Positions 10,059 to 20,044 are shown, numbered from the stretch's first letter. The stretch: DNA of 64,000 bases from Flammeovirgaceae bacterium SG7u.111 (GCA_034044135.1 CP139021.1:5967635-6031634); one strand, 5' to 3'. Made by a program: numbers and translations. The notes: generated by a model not told the origin, from the letters alone.

Positions 10059-11843
10059 TTAGAATCCATAGCCGTCATTTGTGAGCACTCCCCTACTATT
10101 GTCAATTCCTATGGTTGGAATAGGGAATATGTAACGAACTGGCGAAGTATAGTTAGCCCAATCCCTCGTAATCCACTCAGAATAAGTACCTAAGTTTGCG
10201 TCGTACATATTGATAAGCCATGATTGGCGCGTCCAAGTATCATCAGGAGCTCCTGCTACTTTTCTAAACTTGTTATAAATCAAGAGGTCGCCGTTATCAT
10301 CAAGCTTTGTATACAAATAGTCAGGTAAATCGCCTGCGCCTGAATTGGCATCATCAGCCATTTTTTTCAGGTCAGTCACCATCTTAGTGATTTTTGTATC
10401 ATACAAGTTCCATCTGATAAGCTCGTATTTACGGATCATTTCACCGCCAAACTCCCAAGCTCTCTCATCTACAATTGCATTGAAGAAATTCTCTTTACTA
10501 GTGCTCACATTGCTGATGTACAGATCTACTTTATCAGCCCAATCAGCTTCATCAAATGCACGCTGCCTAACTCTTCTTAAAGCACTTTGAGCATCGGCAG
10601 ATGGACCGTTTAGTTCGTTTTCTGCTTCTGCATGCATTAGCAACACGTCAGCATAGCGCATCATAGGCCAGTTAATACCAGTGCCTTTCGATGTAGATGC
10701 ACCTGGAGGTGTATCTAGAAAATGACGGCTCCATTTACCTTGTGAAATGTTCATTCCAGATGACGAAACCAGCTCTTGTTCGAAGTCTGAGTTGATCATA
10801 TACAAACCACATGTTACATCCACTCTTTTATCGAGTGGATCGAATGAGTACAAATAAGTAGGAGGCATGGCCATATAGTTACTACCAGAACCATAAGGGT
10901 GGTTACCTGCATCTACTCTAATACCAATGTTCCAAGCTACATCCCCTTCTCCAACAGCAAATGGAACCTCAAAAAGCATATCTTCATTTACTGGAGAGAT
11001 GAATTTACATTGGTTCATGAACACTTGCCTAAAATCAGGAGTCAACTCCCTATCTTTTAGTTCGATAAGTTTTTTAGCGTAGTCATTGGCAATTTTATAA
11101 TAATCGAGGTAATCTGCCTCTCTTTCCATGGCCATACTAGGAGTTAGATAATATCCTCCACGCTGCAAAGACAACCTTGCAATCATACCCATGGTATATT
11201 CCCTGTTCACTTGCTCAATCCCGAAAGGCAACTGATCAGCCCACATCATTCTTTCTTCTACATCTATCAGGTCTTGAATAACCGTTGAAAGGATCACATT
11301 TCTATCCTCTTTGGGTAGGTTGAACTCAATTCCTACTTTAGGAGCTTCAGCAGAAAATGGCACATCGCCAAAATAAAAAATCAACATACTGTACCAGTAT
11401 GCCCTTAGCGTATAAGCTTCGCCTAACAAGTGGTGCATCATATCTGAAAGTTGAACATCAGAGGAGTTTAGCGCCTCACTATCCTCTATGCCTTCTATAG
11501 CTATGTTGGCATCACGAATTGCTTTGTAGCCAATATCCCAAATGTAACCAAGGTCACCATTGTTTTCTTGAGCATCGAGTCTCCATATTTGGTACCTAGC
11601 ACCGTCGCTAGACCCACCTTGGTGCTCTATATCGGTATTACCCGTCATGTTGTTTGATAGCCTTGACCTGAAACCATCGTGGCTGAAGTGAACATAAATG
11701 GCATTTACTGCTTTTCTAGCATCTTCTGCATTTGAGAAGATATAATTACTATCGAAAGTTGATAGCGACTCTGGAGCTAGGAAATCGTCACAAGCCGTCA
11801 GCATGAAAGCTGCCAAAGTCATGATTATAAACTTAAATTTCAT
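10059..11843 (-). CDS. SusD/RagB-family glycan-binding lipoprotein
   Basis: Outer-membrane lipoprotein that caps the SusC transporter and captures the oligosaccharide. The signal peptide ends in the lipobox LTAC (Cys18), followed by DDFL as in most SusD proteins. The 594-residue length and the TPR-rich helical architecture fit the family, with the conserved region ADVLLMHAEAENEL at roughly residues 395-410 and the C-terminal block RxWEFGGEMIRKYELIRW. It lies 28 bp after the SusC gene in the same operon. The ligand cannot be read from SusD itself; the glucuronidase and mannonate oxidoreductase upstream suggest a glucuronate-containing glycan. Confidence 0.95.
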   Translation of the reverse strand: MKFKFIIMTLAAFMLTACDDFLAPESLSTFDSNYIFSNAEDARKAVNAIYVHFSHDGFRSRLSNNMTGNTDIEHQGGSSDGARYQIWRLDAQENNGDLGYIWDIGYKAIRDANIAIEGIEDSEALNSSDVQLSDMMHHLLGEAYTLRAYWYSMLIFYFGDVPFSAEAPKVGIEFNLPKEDRNVILSTVIQDLIDVEERMMWADQLPFGIEQVNREYTMGMIARLSLQRGGYYLTPSMAMEREADYLDYYKIANDYAKKLIELKDRELTPDFRQVFMNQCKFISPVNEDMLFEVPFAVGEGDVAWNIGIRVDAGNHPYGSGSNYMAMPPTYLYSFDPLDKRVDVTCGLYMINSDFEQELVSSSGMNISQGKWSRHFLDTPPGASTSKGTGINWPMMRYADVLLMHAEAENELNGPSADAQSALRRVRQRAFDEADWADKVDLYISNVSTSKENFFNAIVDERAWEFGGEMIRKYELIRWNLYDTKITKMVTDLKKMADDANSGAGDLPDYLYTKLDDNGDLLIYNKFRKVAGAPDDTWTRQSWLINMYDANLGTYSEWITRDWANYTSPVRYIFPIPTIGIDNSRGVLTNDGYGF

Positions 11844-11871
11844 ATCTACTTACTTTAAAGTCCTTTATTAA

Positions 11872-14800
11872 TTAAAAAGTAATGTTAACACCAGCTGTAT
11901 AAGACCTACTTCTAGGATATGCTGAGTAATCAATACCAGGAGTTAAAGCAGCATAGTTGTTGCTTCTTGTGGTACTCACTTCTGGATCATATCCTGAGTA
12001 ATTTGTCCATAAGAACAAATTGTAACCAGTAACATATATTCTACAATTCTGCATCTTGATTTTAGAAATCAAGTTTGCTGGCAATGAGTAACCGAGCGTA
12101 GCATTGTTCAATCGGATAAAAGATCCGTCTTCTACAGCCCAATCGTGTATAACAGCAGTTGCTGTTCCATAGCCATTGTGAGACCACATTTCTTTACCGT
12201 TATTCATTGCCCTCAATTGCTCAAGGTCAGTAACTACGTCACCTGCAACGCCTGTGTAAGAACCATCCACATCAATATACGTGAACCTATTGGCCATGCT
12301 CATATTATCTAGCATGTTACCGTACGTAGTCCTGTAGTATTGGTTGAACTCAAGTTTACCTGTATTGTAAATATCGTTACCGTATGAGAAGTTAAAGAAT
12401 ACAGAAGCATCAAAGCCTTTGAAGTTAGCATCTAATCCGAAACCACCAGTTGCTTTAGGCAAAGCGCTACCTATTACTTGCCTGTCTTCACTATTGATCT
12501 CACCGTCGCCATTCAAGTCTTTCAACTTCATGTAACCAGGCTTGAGACTGGCTACTCCTAGCGTTTTACTATTGTCAGGCACGCCTTCTTCTAGCGTATA
12601 GTTTCCGGAAACCTCATCATATCCTGCAAAATCATCTACAGAGTACATTCCATCGTTCACATAACCATAGATCAAACCGATAGTACGCCCTACAGCTAGG
12701 TAGTAATCATCTCTGTCTTTCAAGTCAGTACTTGCCCAGTTTGACTGGAAGAAACGCTCATCAGTTCCATCCAACTCATCTATAGTAGATCGGTTTATAC
12801 CAAAATTCACACTTGCTTTTAAGCTGAAATCATCTTTCTCAAGAATATAACCGCTCAATGCCAGTTCAACACCTTTGTTAGAAGTAGTACCTACGTTGTT
12901 CCACTGAGTATTAAAACCAGAAATAGGAGAAATTGCAGAAGCTAAAAGAAGGTCTTTTGTAGAATTGTCATACACATCTATATTACCATAAATCCTTGCG
13001 TTGAAGAGTGTAAAGTCAAGACCGATGTTTCTGTTAATAGTAGTTTCCCAAACAATATCTGGGTTATATAGCGTACGACCCTCTGGCGAATAATAAGCGT
13101 TATAATCATTAGTTCCCATACCAGGGCCATTCGATGTATTTGGTGTAAACAAAAACTGAGTGGCATTGGCAGGAATCCTATCGTTACCTGTTTGACCATA
13201 ACTAGCCCTCAATTTCAATTCCTCTACAAAACCAGCGCCTGACATAAATGGCTCTTCGGAAATTTTCCATCCTACCGCAATTGCTGGGAAGATTCCTAAT
13301 CTGTTAACCTCAGAGAACTTACTACTTGCATCAGATCGAACAGTAGCTGTTACTAAATACTTATTATTCAATTGGTAGTTTGCCCTAGCGAAGAATGAAA
13401 GCCTGTTGCTCTCAGTAGACTCATAAGTAGAATATTCTACAGTATTACCCAAAGCCATGTTGGCAAACATTTCTTCTGGCTGCATTGACTCCCTGAACTC
13501 TTCAGCTCTTACAAAGCTTCCATTTCCTCCATTTGAATACGTCTCATGGCCTAGCAAAAGGTCAAGATCATGCATTTCACCCAAATTAAATTTGTAGCTC
13601 AACGTATTCAACCATCTGAAAGAAGTTCTCTTACTGTCAGTGATAGTACCAAGTGGAAGGCTACTACCTTCTTTTTGTGATTCACCTGTAAGCGGACCAT
13701 AATACCTATACCTTGTGTCAAAACTATTTTCAGAAGTGAAAGTACTCTTTAAGGTAAGATTCTTCACGATATCCCAAGTCAAACCAGCATTAAATACATA
13801 AGAGTTGGTTTTCCTTTTTCTCCAGTCTTGCTCTGCAAGTTCTGTTGGGTCTATCAAGCTCAATAAGAATGACTGATAATCATCAGAAGCATCAACTGTA
13901 TTAAGATCAATGTCCAATTCATCGGCAATACCATTCATAGGCCTAGAAGTGACAGCATCTTTTACACGAAGTTGTGAGCTACCAGAAGTACCAGCACCGT
14001 CAACTTCAGTATTTGTCACCCTTGCAGATGCATCAAGTTTCAATCCTTTAAAAACCTCATGGTTTATCTTGAAGTTCACAACATCTCTAGTAAACCCAGA
14101 ACCAACTAAAATACCTTTGTCGTCATTGTGAGTTAAACTCAGTACCAATTTGGTCTTTTCCGTACCTCCATTGATGCTCAAGTTGTGAAATTGAGATACA
14201 ATAGAGTTTCCGAAAAGCTCATCTTGCCAGTCAGTTGCCTTTTTGTAGTTGTATAGCTCAAGGTCATCGTACTTACCATAATACTTCTCAAAGTTCCTAA
14301 GATCAGCCTCAGATCTTAACTTAGCATTTTCGTATTGAGCCATTACGTACTCATAAGGACCAAGCACATCAAGCTTTCTGTCTTGTGGCAGTTGCTTCAC
14401 CTGAACAAAGCCATTGTAATTTACCTCAGTCTTACCTGCTTTTGGAGATTTGGTAGTGATTACTACCACACCATTCGCTGCTTGTGCACCGTAAATGGCC
14501 GTTGCCGCTGCATCTTTCAGTACGTTTATACTTGTAATATCAGCTGGGGGAATGTCTCTTATGCTACTTACGATAAACCCATCTACTACATATAATGGTG
14601 AGTTGTCTTGGGTTACAGAACCACCACCCCTAACTCTAATTACGATTTCAGCATCTGGGGAACCATCTGTGGTCAATACATTCACACCTGGGATTCTACC
14701 TGAAATAGCTTCAGCCGCACTAGATGTTGGTGCTTTCCTAAGGTCTTCACCCGAAAGGGTTGCAACCGACCCGGTAAGATCAGATTTTTTTACTGTTCCG

Positions 14801-15168
14801 TACCCAACTACTACTACTTCTTCTAGCTGAGTAACATCTTCTTTTAAAACTGGATTGATTACCGACTGGTTACCTACTTCTATTTCCTGAGCAACAAATC
14901 CCAAGAAACTGAATATCAAAACAGCACCCTTAGGTACAGTGATGCTAAACGAACCATCGATAGAAGTGATTACACCATTTGTAGTCCCTTTTTCTACAAT
15001 ACTTACTCCGGGCAAACCCTCTGGGTCACCTACGGAAGTCACCTTACCTGTTATCTTAGTATCTTGTGCGTACAGCGCACCTGTTAAAAGCAATAGGAGA
15101 GCATTACCTAACAAAAAATTTCTTGCCAAGGGCATGAAAAACCTTCGTAAACCTCTTTTCATTTTCAT
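11872..15168 (-). CDS. SusC/RagA-family TonB-dependent transporter
   Basis: A 1098-residue outer-membrane transporter that imports SusD-bound oligosaccharides with energy from TonB. It has a signal peptide, an N-terminal carboxypeptidase-D-like domain (about 37-110), a TonB box just before EEVVVVGYG, a plug domain (about 115-230) and the 22-strand barrel ending in an aromatic residue (GVNITF). It lacks the N-terminal STN signalling domain, so unlike the second SusC of the window it should not be coupled to an anti-sigma factor. It heads the operon susC-susD-lipoprotein and has a good Bacteroidota-type promoter about 80 bp upstream. Confidence 0.96.
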   Translation of the reverse strand: MKMKRGLRRFFMPLARNFLLGNALLLLLTGALYAQDTKITGKVTSVGDPEGLPGVSIVEKGTTNGVITSIDGSFSITVPKGAVLIFSFLGFVAQEIEVGNQSVINPVLKEDVTQLEEVVVVGYGTVKKSDLTGSVATLSGEDLRKAPTSSAAEAISGRIPGVNVLTTDGSPDAEIVIRVRGGGSVTQDNSPLYVVDGFIVSSIRDIPPADITSINVLKDAAATAIYGAQAANGVVVITTKSPKAGKTEVNYNGFVQVKQLPQDRKLDVLGPYEYVMAQYENAKLRSEADLRNFEKYYGKYDDLELYNYKKATDWQDELFGNSIVSQFHNLSINGGTEKTKLVLSLTHNDDKGILVGSGFTRDVVNFKINHEVFKGLKLDASARVTNTEVDGAGTSGSSQLRVKDAVTSRPMNGIADELDIDLNTVDASDDYQSFLLSLIDPTELAEQDWRKRKTNSYVFNAGLTWDIVKNLTLKSTFTSENSFDTRYRYYGPLTGESQKEGSSLPLGTITDSKRTSFRWLNTLSYKFNLGEMHDLDLLLGHETYSNGGNGSFVRAEEFRESMQPEEMFANMALGNTVEYSTYESTESNRLSFFARANYQLNNKYLVTATVRSDASSKFSEVNRLGIFPAIAVGWKISEEPFMSGAGFVEELKLRASYGQTGNDRIPANATQFLFTPNTSNGPGMGTNDYNAYYSPEGRTLYNPDIVWETTINRNIGLDFTLFNARIYGNIDVYDNSTKDLLLASAISPISGFNTQWNNVGTTSNKGVELALSGYILEKDDFSLKASVNFGINRSTIDELDGTDERFFQSNWASTDLKDRDDYYLAVGRTIGLIYGYVNDGMYSVDDFAGYDEVSGNYTLEEGVPDNSKTLGVASLKPGYMKLKDLNGDGEINSEDRQVIGSALPKATGGFGLDANFKGFDASVFFNFSYGNDIYNTGKLEFNQYYRTTYGNMLDNMSMANRFTYIDVDGSYTGVAGDVVTDLEQLRAMNNGKEMWSHNGYGTATAVIHDWAVEDGSFIRLNNATLGYSLPANLISKIKMQNCRIYVTGYNLFLWTNYSGYDPEVSTTRSNNYAALTPGIDYSAYPRSRSYTAGVNITF

Positions 15169-15247
15169 TAAATTTAATTTTAGTTAATTAACCTAATAAT
15201 TATTTCTAAAGGCACATTTGGGGCTTTAGGAAATAAATTTAACGAAA

Positions 15248-15276
15248 CAAAGCTATGTATAAACCCACCAAACCAA
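15248..15276 (-). promoter_or_regulatory. Bacteroidota-type promoter of the first SusCD operon
   Basis: On the minus strand a TTG box (15276-15274) is followed after 18 bp by TAGCTTTG (15255-15248), which matches the -7 consensus TAnnTTTG of the Bacteroidota housekeeping sigma factor. Transcription would start near 15241 and give a leader of about 70 nt before the susC start codon. Confidence 0.6.
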
Positions 15277-15672
15277 GGGGGCTAAACTATCTGAAAAATG
15301 GGTGTAAATTGTTTAAAATACACTTATAAGACAAATAAACATAACTTTAACCCTCTACCCAGAATACACCCATACCAATTATGCTTTCTTTTCAAGGAAT
15401 TCCAAGGTGGTTCAATAATAAGTTTACAACTTGTCAAACAAGTACTAATAAAACATCAAATTCTTATAAATCCTTCTTTTACTAGCTCGACATCTACCCT
15501 TTTTCGGAAATTTGAAAAGCAAAAACCATTAGTTGAGGAGAGGCGAAAATAAATAGGCAAAAAAGAGAAGTTTCTGTGCATAATATTTCAAGGGTGTTAA
15601 AATTGATAGAAAAATAAAAAGCAAGCAGGCTTGGTCATTTCGCAGTAGAATTAAAAAGATGGCTTAACACAA
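15277..15672. other. Gene-free stretch between susC promoter and next terminator
   Basis: AT-rich spacer of about 400 bp between the susC promoter and the terminator of the oxidoreductase gene. An 84-codon open frame on the plus strand (15298-15552) has no coding character. No RNA gene or repeat was recognised. Confidence 0.5.
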
Positions 15673-15714
15673 AAAAGGATGTTTCTACTGACTAAGCCAG
15701 CAAAAACATCCTTT
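15673..15714 (-). terminator. Terminator of the mannonate oxidoreductase gene
   Basis: A 12-bp stem (arms 15673-15684 and about 15702-15714) with a 17-nt loop. On the minus strand it ends in six T, about 40 bp past the stop codon. Confidence 0.7.
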
Positions 15715-15752
15715 TCAAAAACTTTCTGAATTCTAACTAAAATTTCTATTAG

Positions 15753-16598
15753 TTAAACGCCACTATATGCGCTGAAGCCTCCATCAATAGGAATCACCAC
15801 TCCTGTCACAAAACTTGAAGCAGGGTCGCACAACCATGCAAGAGTCGTATTCAAATCTTCTGGCTTGCCAAACCTTCCCATAGGAGTCTGACCTATGATC
15901 TGCTCACCACGAGGCGTAAGACTACCATCTTCTTTGGTAAGCAATGCCCTATTTTGGTCTGTTAAGAAAAAGCCAGGTGCCAATGCATTTACCCTAATAT
16001 TTACTTTTGAAAAATGCACCGCCAACCACTGTGTGAAGTTACTTACCGCAGCTTTTGCACCACTGTATGCAGGGATTTTGGTAAGTGGCGTGAAAGCGTT
16101 CATAGAAGAAATGTTTATCACCGAACAACCTTCTCTTCCTACCATGTCTTTAGTAAACACTTGAGTGGGAAGCAACGTCCCTAAAAAATTGAGATTGAAT
16201 ACAAATTCAATCCCTTTAGGATCGAGGTCAAAAAATGAAATTAAGCTCTCATCTTCAATATCTTCAGGTTGGAAATGCTCTTTACTTGTAGTTCCTTTTG
16301 GATGGTTGCCGCCAGCACCATTTACCAAGATATCACAAGGACCCAATTTCTCAAGCACTTCGCTGTGGGCTACTTCTAGCAGCTCTTTGTTCAGTACGTT
16401 CGCCTCTACGCCAATTGCCGTACCGCCAGCCTTATTAATTTCAACAGCAAGCTGGTCGGCAGCTTCTTTTTTCAAATCCAATACTGCTACTTTAGCTCCT
16501 TGTGCAGCCAACATTTTAGCCATTTCTCCACAAAGTATGCCGCCGCCGCCAGTGACTACTGCTACTTTTCCTTCAATGTTATTAAGTGAAGTTTTCAT
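15753..16598 (-). CDS. uxuB: D-mannonate oxidoreductase (SDR type, fructuronate reductase)
   Basis: Short-chain dehydrogenase that interconverts D-fructuronate and D-mannonate with NAD(H), a step of glucuronate breakdown in the cytoplasm. The 281-residue product has the Rossmann motif TGGGGILCG (16-24), the catalytic Ser164/165, Tyr178 and Lys182 (YSGAK), and the blocks GAGGNHPK and SSMNAFTPLTKIPAYSG, which are specific to UxuB-type SDRs such as Bacillus YjmF. The family match comes from remembered conserved blocks, not a search. The ATG at 16598 is chosen over one 57 bp upstream because it gives the normal SDR N-terminus. It stands alone between the SusCD operon and the glucuronidase gene and links both to uronate catabolism. 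The partner enzymes UxaC and UxuA are not in this window. Confidence 0.85.
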   Translation of the reverse strand: MKTSLNNIEGKVAVVTGGGGILCGEMAKMLAAQGAKVAVLDLKKEAADQLAVEINKAGGTAIGVEANVLNKELLEVAHSEVLEKLGPCDILVNGAGGNHPKGTTSKEHFQPEDIEDESLISFFDLDPKGIEFVFNLNFLGTLLPTQVFTKDMVGREGCSVINISSMNAFTPLTKIPAYSGAKAAVSNFTQWLAVHFSKVNIRVNALAPGFFLTDQNRALLTKEDGSLTPRGEQIIGQTPMGRFGKPEDLNTTLAWLCDPASSFVTGVVIPIDGGFSAYSGV

Positions 16599-16658
16599 AA
16601 AAAAATTATATAAATTAAAGTTATAGATATGTTTCGATATTAACTGGAAAAGCAACTT

Positions 16659-16802
16659 ACCAAAACGATTAGTGATGAACGTACAAGACTCTCAGTTACT
16701 TTTTTGTATTTGCAGCATTTCGGCTTTTATGGCTTATGCACCCTTGTAATTCCGATGCAAACTACTACCCATGTAGCAAAACACCAAAAAGATTAGTTGT
16801 GA
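16659..16802. repeat. Two imperfect 20-bp direct repeats upstream of the oxidoreductase gene
   Basis: 16659-16678 and 16783-16802 agree at 17 of 20 positions and share the core GATTAGT. They lie 61-204 bp before the start codon of the mannonate oxidoreductase and could be binding sites of a regulator. No exact -7 box was found between them and the gene. Confidence 0.4.
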
Positions 16803-17107
16803 AAAACCAAACTTGGTCAAGTGTAACTCGCACACAGATTTCCCTCCCACCATCCTCTTTTTAGGTACTAAAAAACTTCTATTACTTACGAAGGCAACCT
16901 TAAGCAGACTCTTTCTTAAAATGGATGATTATCGGCAAGAACCTCTTCTGAAAATGAGTGCGAACAAGGATTAACGGAAGTGATTCAAGAACCAGAAAAA
17001 GTATACAACCTACTGGTTCTTGAGTTACTATCTGCTATATAGATATTCAATTTTTCAACTTGTAGTTCCTTTGCAGGCTATCATTAATTTTTTTAAACTT
17101 CACGAGC
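16803..17107. other. Intergenic region with a hairpin, downstream of the GH2 gene
   Basis: No gene seen. An 11-bp inverted repeat (16985-16995 / 17013-17023, 17-nt loop) lies about 85 bp past the GH2 stop codon. It has no T-run on the minus strand, so it is at best a weak terminator or an mRNA 3' hairpin. Confidence 0.45.
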
Positions 17108-18976
17108 TTACTTCTTTTGATTTTTTTCTACATATTCAGTTTGCTTCACCTCGTAATAGTTTTTAAGTACATAAAATGCTTTTTTCTTTTCCCCTACTTC
17201 TGAAATCAAGCCTTTTCTGTTCCATCCATCTTGTATATCAGGTAAGACACGACGAGGAGACCGGAAATCTGCCAAAATCCATGGGTTTGTACCACGCAGC
17301 TGAGGAATTTTTTCGAGCATCTTCAAGGTCTCATCAAATAAATATTCCTGAAATTCTTCTGTCCATCTTTCTTCTTTGCTACCGTATAAACCTTGCAATG
17401 CACCTGCCCCAAACTCCGAGATCACGACTGGCTTGTTAAATTGGATATCAAATTCAGCAGTCTTGCAGTCTTCTGGCAAGCCTGCATACCAGCCTATGTA
17501 TTGGTTGAAAGCGATAATATCTACATATTCCTGCAAAGGATCTTCAATCACTTGAGTATTTTTTGTTCCTTTTTTGGTATGCCTTTCCAAGGCTGCGCTA
17601 ATCAACCTAACAGGGTCGAGGTCATTTGCCGTCTCGATCATTTTCTTCAAAAATTCGGTTCTATCGGGAGATACAGGAGTTTCGTTTGCCATTGACCAAA
17701 TAATTACAGACGCACGGTTTTTATCTCGTGTAATCATATCCGTGAGCTGGGCTTTCGCATTGCTGAAAGTAGCTTCATTTTTCCACTGTATAGTCCAATA
17801 AACAGGGACTTCCGACCAAACCATAATTCCCAACTCATCGGCCACTCGGGTCATATTTTCATTGTGGGGGTAATGAGCCAAGCGAACGAAATTACAACCC
17901 AATTCTTTTGCCCAACCTAACAACATCCTTGCATCTTCTTCTGAATAAGCACGCCCACCTCGGATTCCATTTTCCTCATGAATACAAATCCCTCTCAAAA
18001 ATACAGACTTGCCATTTACCAAGATGTCAGCACCTTTGGTGGTCAAAGTCCTAAAACCAATTTTATCAGTCAAGACATTTCCTGAATGGATCAACTTCAC
18101 GTCGTTCAAGTAAGGGGTTTCTGGCGACCAAAGCTTCAATTTTTTCACTTTAATTTTTCCTTCTGCAATGCCTTCGCTGTTAGTGATGAGCGTAGCTATT
18201 ACTTTTGCCTCAGGTATTTCCACCGTTACTTCTTGGCTAGCTTTGTTAGGCCCATTCAAGGTTACAGAAACCTCCAATTCTTCTGTATTGTCAAGGGCTA
18301 ACTGTACATAATAATCTTGAATAAACGTTTCAGCCACTTCTATAATTTCTACATCACGGGTAATGCCGCCATAATTCCACCAGTCAGTATTAATGGTTGG
18401 TACTTTCTCAAGCCCACGGGTATTATCCACTTTCAGGATCAAGAAATTTCCTTCTGGTTTTAGCTTACCAGTTACTTCAAAATTGAAAGGAGTAAACCCT
18501 CCAACATGCTTTCCTAATTTTTTTCCATTGAGATACACATCTGCTTCGTAATTAACCGCCCCGAAGTAAAGAAACTGACGCTTATTATTCGTCTCTTTTT
18601 TGTAGTCGAAAGCCTTAAAATACCAAACAGATCCCTCATAATAATAAAGCTTTTCCTTTTGGGAATTCCAATCTCTTGGAACAAGGATATTATCAGCTTT
18701 TTCAAAATCATATTCTACACGGTCGGAAGGAGATTGTCGCTTGTAACCTAAAAACAGGGACTCTGCGGTACTGGGGTTTGCTTGTTCATCGCGCACCTCG
18801 CGTCGGTAATCATAATATCCCGTTTCGTAGGGATCGACAATATATTTCCACACACCATTCAGGGTCATCGACTCTCTATTTCCAATGTTAGTGATTTGCG
18901 CTTCCTGACCAATTACCGCCAGATTAGATAGCGCCATGATGAAAGATATTAACAATGGGTACTTGAAATATTTCAT
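17108..18976 (-). CDS. Secreted GH2 beta-glucuronidase
   Basis: Glycoside hydrolase family 2 enzyme of 622 residues with a signal peptide (about 1-24), so periplasmic or surface-exposed. Domain order is sugar-binding jelly roll (about 35-215), immunoglobulin-like domain (220-315) and TIM barrel (316-610). The acid/base is Glu432 (in SMANE) and the nucleophile Glu521 (in VISEFGAG). Two features favour beta-glucuronidase over galactosidase: NQYIGWY at 491-497, and the NxK motif Asn586-Arg-Lys588 followed by G, which in known glucuronidases grips the substrate carboxylate. It would release glucuronic acid that the neighbouring mannonate oxidoreductase helps to metabolise. The gene is transcribed alone, with a -7 box and an adjoining inverted repeat just upstream. 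Confidence 0.88.
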   Translation of the reverse strand: MKYFKYPLLISFIMALSNLAVIGQEAQITNIGNRESMTLNGVWKYIVDPYETGYYDYRREVRDEQANPSTAESLFLGYKRQSPSDRVEYDFEKADNILVPRDWNSQKEKLYYYEGSVWYFKAFDYKKETNNKRQFLYFGAVNYEADVYLNGKKLGKHVGGFTPFNFEVTGKLKPEGNFLILKVDNTRGLEKVPTINTDWWNYGGITRDVEIIEVAETFIQDYYVQLALDNTEELEVSVTLNGPNKASQEVTVEIPEAKVIATLITNSEGIAEGKIKVKKLKLWSPETPYLNDVKLIHSGNVLTDKIGFRTLTTKGADILVNGKSVFLRGICIHEENGIRGGRAYSEEDARMLLGWAKELGCNFVRLAHYPHNENMTRVADELGIMVWSEVPVYWTIQWKNEATFSNAKAQLTDMITRDKNRASVIIWSMANETPVSPDRTEFLKKMIETANDLDPVRLISAALERHTKKGTKNTQVIEDPLQEYVDIIAFNQYIGWYAGLPEDCKTAEFDIQFNKPVVISEFGAGALQGLYGSKEERWTEEFQEYLFDETLKMLEKIPQLRGTNPWILADFRSPRRVLPDIQDGWNRKGLISEVGEKKKAFYVLKNYYEVKQTEYVEKNQKK

Positions 18977-19006
18977 GTTTATAAAACTTAGATATTGTGT
19001 TTTGTA

Positions 19007-19034
19007 AATTAGTAAATCAACTAATTCAAATCTA
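19007..19034 (-). promoter_or_regulatory. -7 box and abutting operator-like inverted repeat of the GH2 gene
   Basis: On the minus strand TAGATTTG (19034-19027) matches TAnnTTTG and is followed at once by a perfect 7-bp inverted repeat with a 6-bp spacer (19026-19020 / 19013-19007), which would cover the transcription start. A repressor bound there would block the GH2 gene. No good -33 box was found. The rest of the 385-bp divergent region up to the sigma-factor gene at 19362 shows nothing else recognisable. Confidence 0.45.
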
Positions 19035-19361
19035 ATCTTTTGCTAGCCAACTAACACATAATACTCGCCTATTTCTAAATACCTTTCCCCTTAGCTGCTT
19101 GAGTAGCTTAGATGCGCATGGATTCAATTTTTAAAAGTTTCTTTTGAGCTTCTGGAAATTCTTTATTGCTAAGAGGATAGGGTTCTTCAATAGAATATCA
19201 CCGTATCAATGGCTGATGGAAGCTGCTTAACTTAAAGTGCTTAGTGATTTTTCTTTACTCTCGAAAAACTAAAAATATAAATATTTGGAGGCTAATTATT
19301 GACAATAGCTTAATCGCTTTTATTTACAGATGATCGTTTTTTTCAATTCCTTTGCTACGAT

Positions 19362-19958
19362 ATGAATTGGGGAAATCTAAAAGATGAGGAATTAATTTGC
19401 TGTATTAAAGAAGGCGAGGAGAAAGCTTTTCAAGCTTTATTCGATAGGTATTTTTTTAAACTTTGCGATTTCTCCTACAAATTCTTAAAAAATGAATTCC
19501 AGTGTGAAGAAGCCGTTTCTGATGTTTTTATGAACATTTGGTTAAAAAGGGAAACTCTTGAGAAAGATATAAACATCAAACCTTATCTTTTTGTAGCTAC
19601 CAGAAACCAAGCTTTCAGCCTATTGAGAAAAGAAAAAGAAAGCTCAAAAGACATAGCTGAGCTTACCTCTTCAGAAACGCCCCAAATTAATACTACAATA
19701 GATCAAATCAGCTACCAAGAGCTCGAACACGAAATTGAAAAAATAATAAGTAGCCTACCTGAGCAACGTCAACTTATTTTTAGACTGAGTAGATTCGAAG
19801 GACTTCCTTACAAAGAAATAGCACAAATTCTCTCCATCTCACCAAATACAGTCCAAAATCAAATGGTGAAAGCCATTCAGCAAATTGCAAGTAGATACTC
19901 AAAACTGAAATCGGAGTGGGAACTTGCTCAACTCATCATCACAATACTGCTCCCTTAA
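19362..19958 (+). CDS. ECF-type RNA polymerase sigma factor
   Basis: Sigma-70 family factor of 198 residues containing only region 2 (about 22-90, with ALFDRYFFKLCDF and the acidic DVFMNIWLKR) and region 4 (about 125-178, with LPEQRQLIFRLSRFEGLPYKEIA and a helix-turn-helix). This is the Bacteroidota FecI-like class that directs transcription of a neighbouring SusCD pair. An anti-sigma factor of the FecR type follows 86 bp later and a SusC with an STN signalling domain after that, so the set forms a transenvelope signalling unit: substrate binding at SusC leads through FecR to release of this sigma factor. Confidence 0.95.
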   Translation: MNWGNLKDEELICCIKEGEEKAFQALFDRYFFKLCDFSYKFLKNEFQCEEAVSDVFMNIWLKRETLEKDINIKPYLFVATRNQAFSLLRKEKESSKDIAELTSSETPQINTTIDQISYQELEHEIEKIISSLPEQRQLIFRLSRFEGLPYKEIAQILSISPNTVQNQMVKAIQQIASRYSKLKSEWELAQLIITILLP

Positions 19959-20044
19959 TGGAATAATGCTTTTTTGTTAACCATTTGGCAACAAAAACAG
20001 ATGGTAGATTGAGCATACGTATTGCGTCATAAGAATAGAAAGGT

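Noticed and set aside
16985-17023. Terminator of the GH2 gene
   Set aside because: The hairpin is real, but there is no T-run on the minus strand, so it was not called a terminator.
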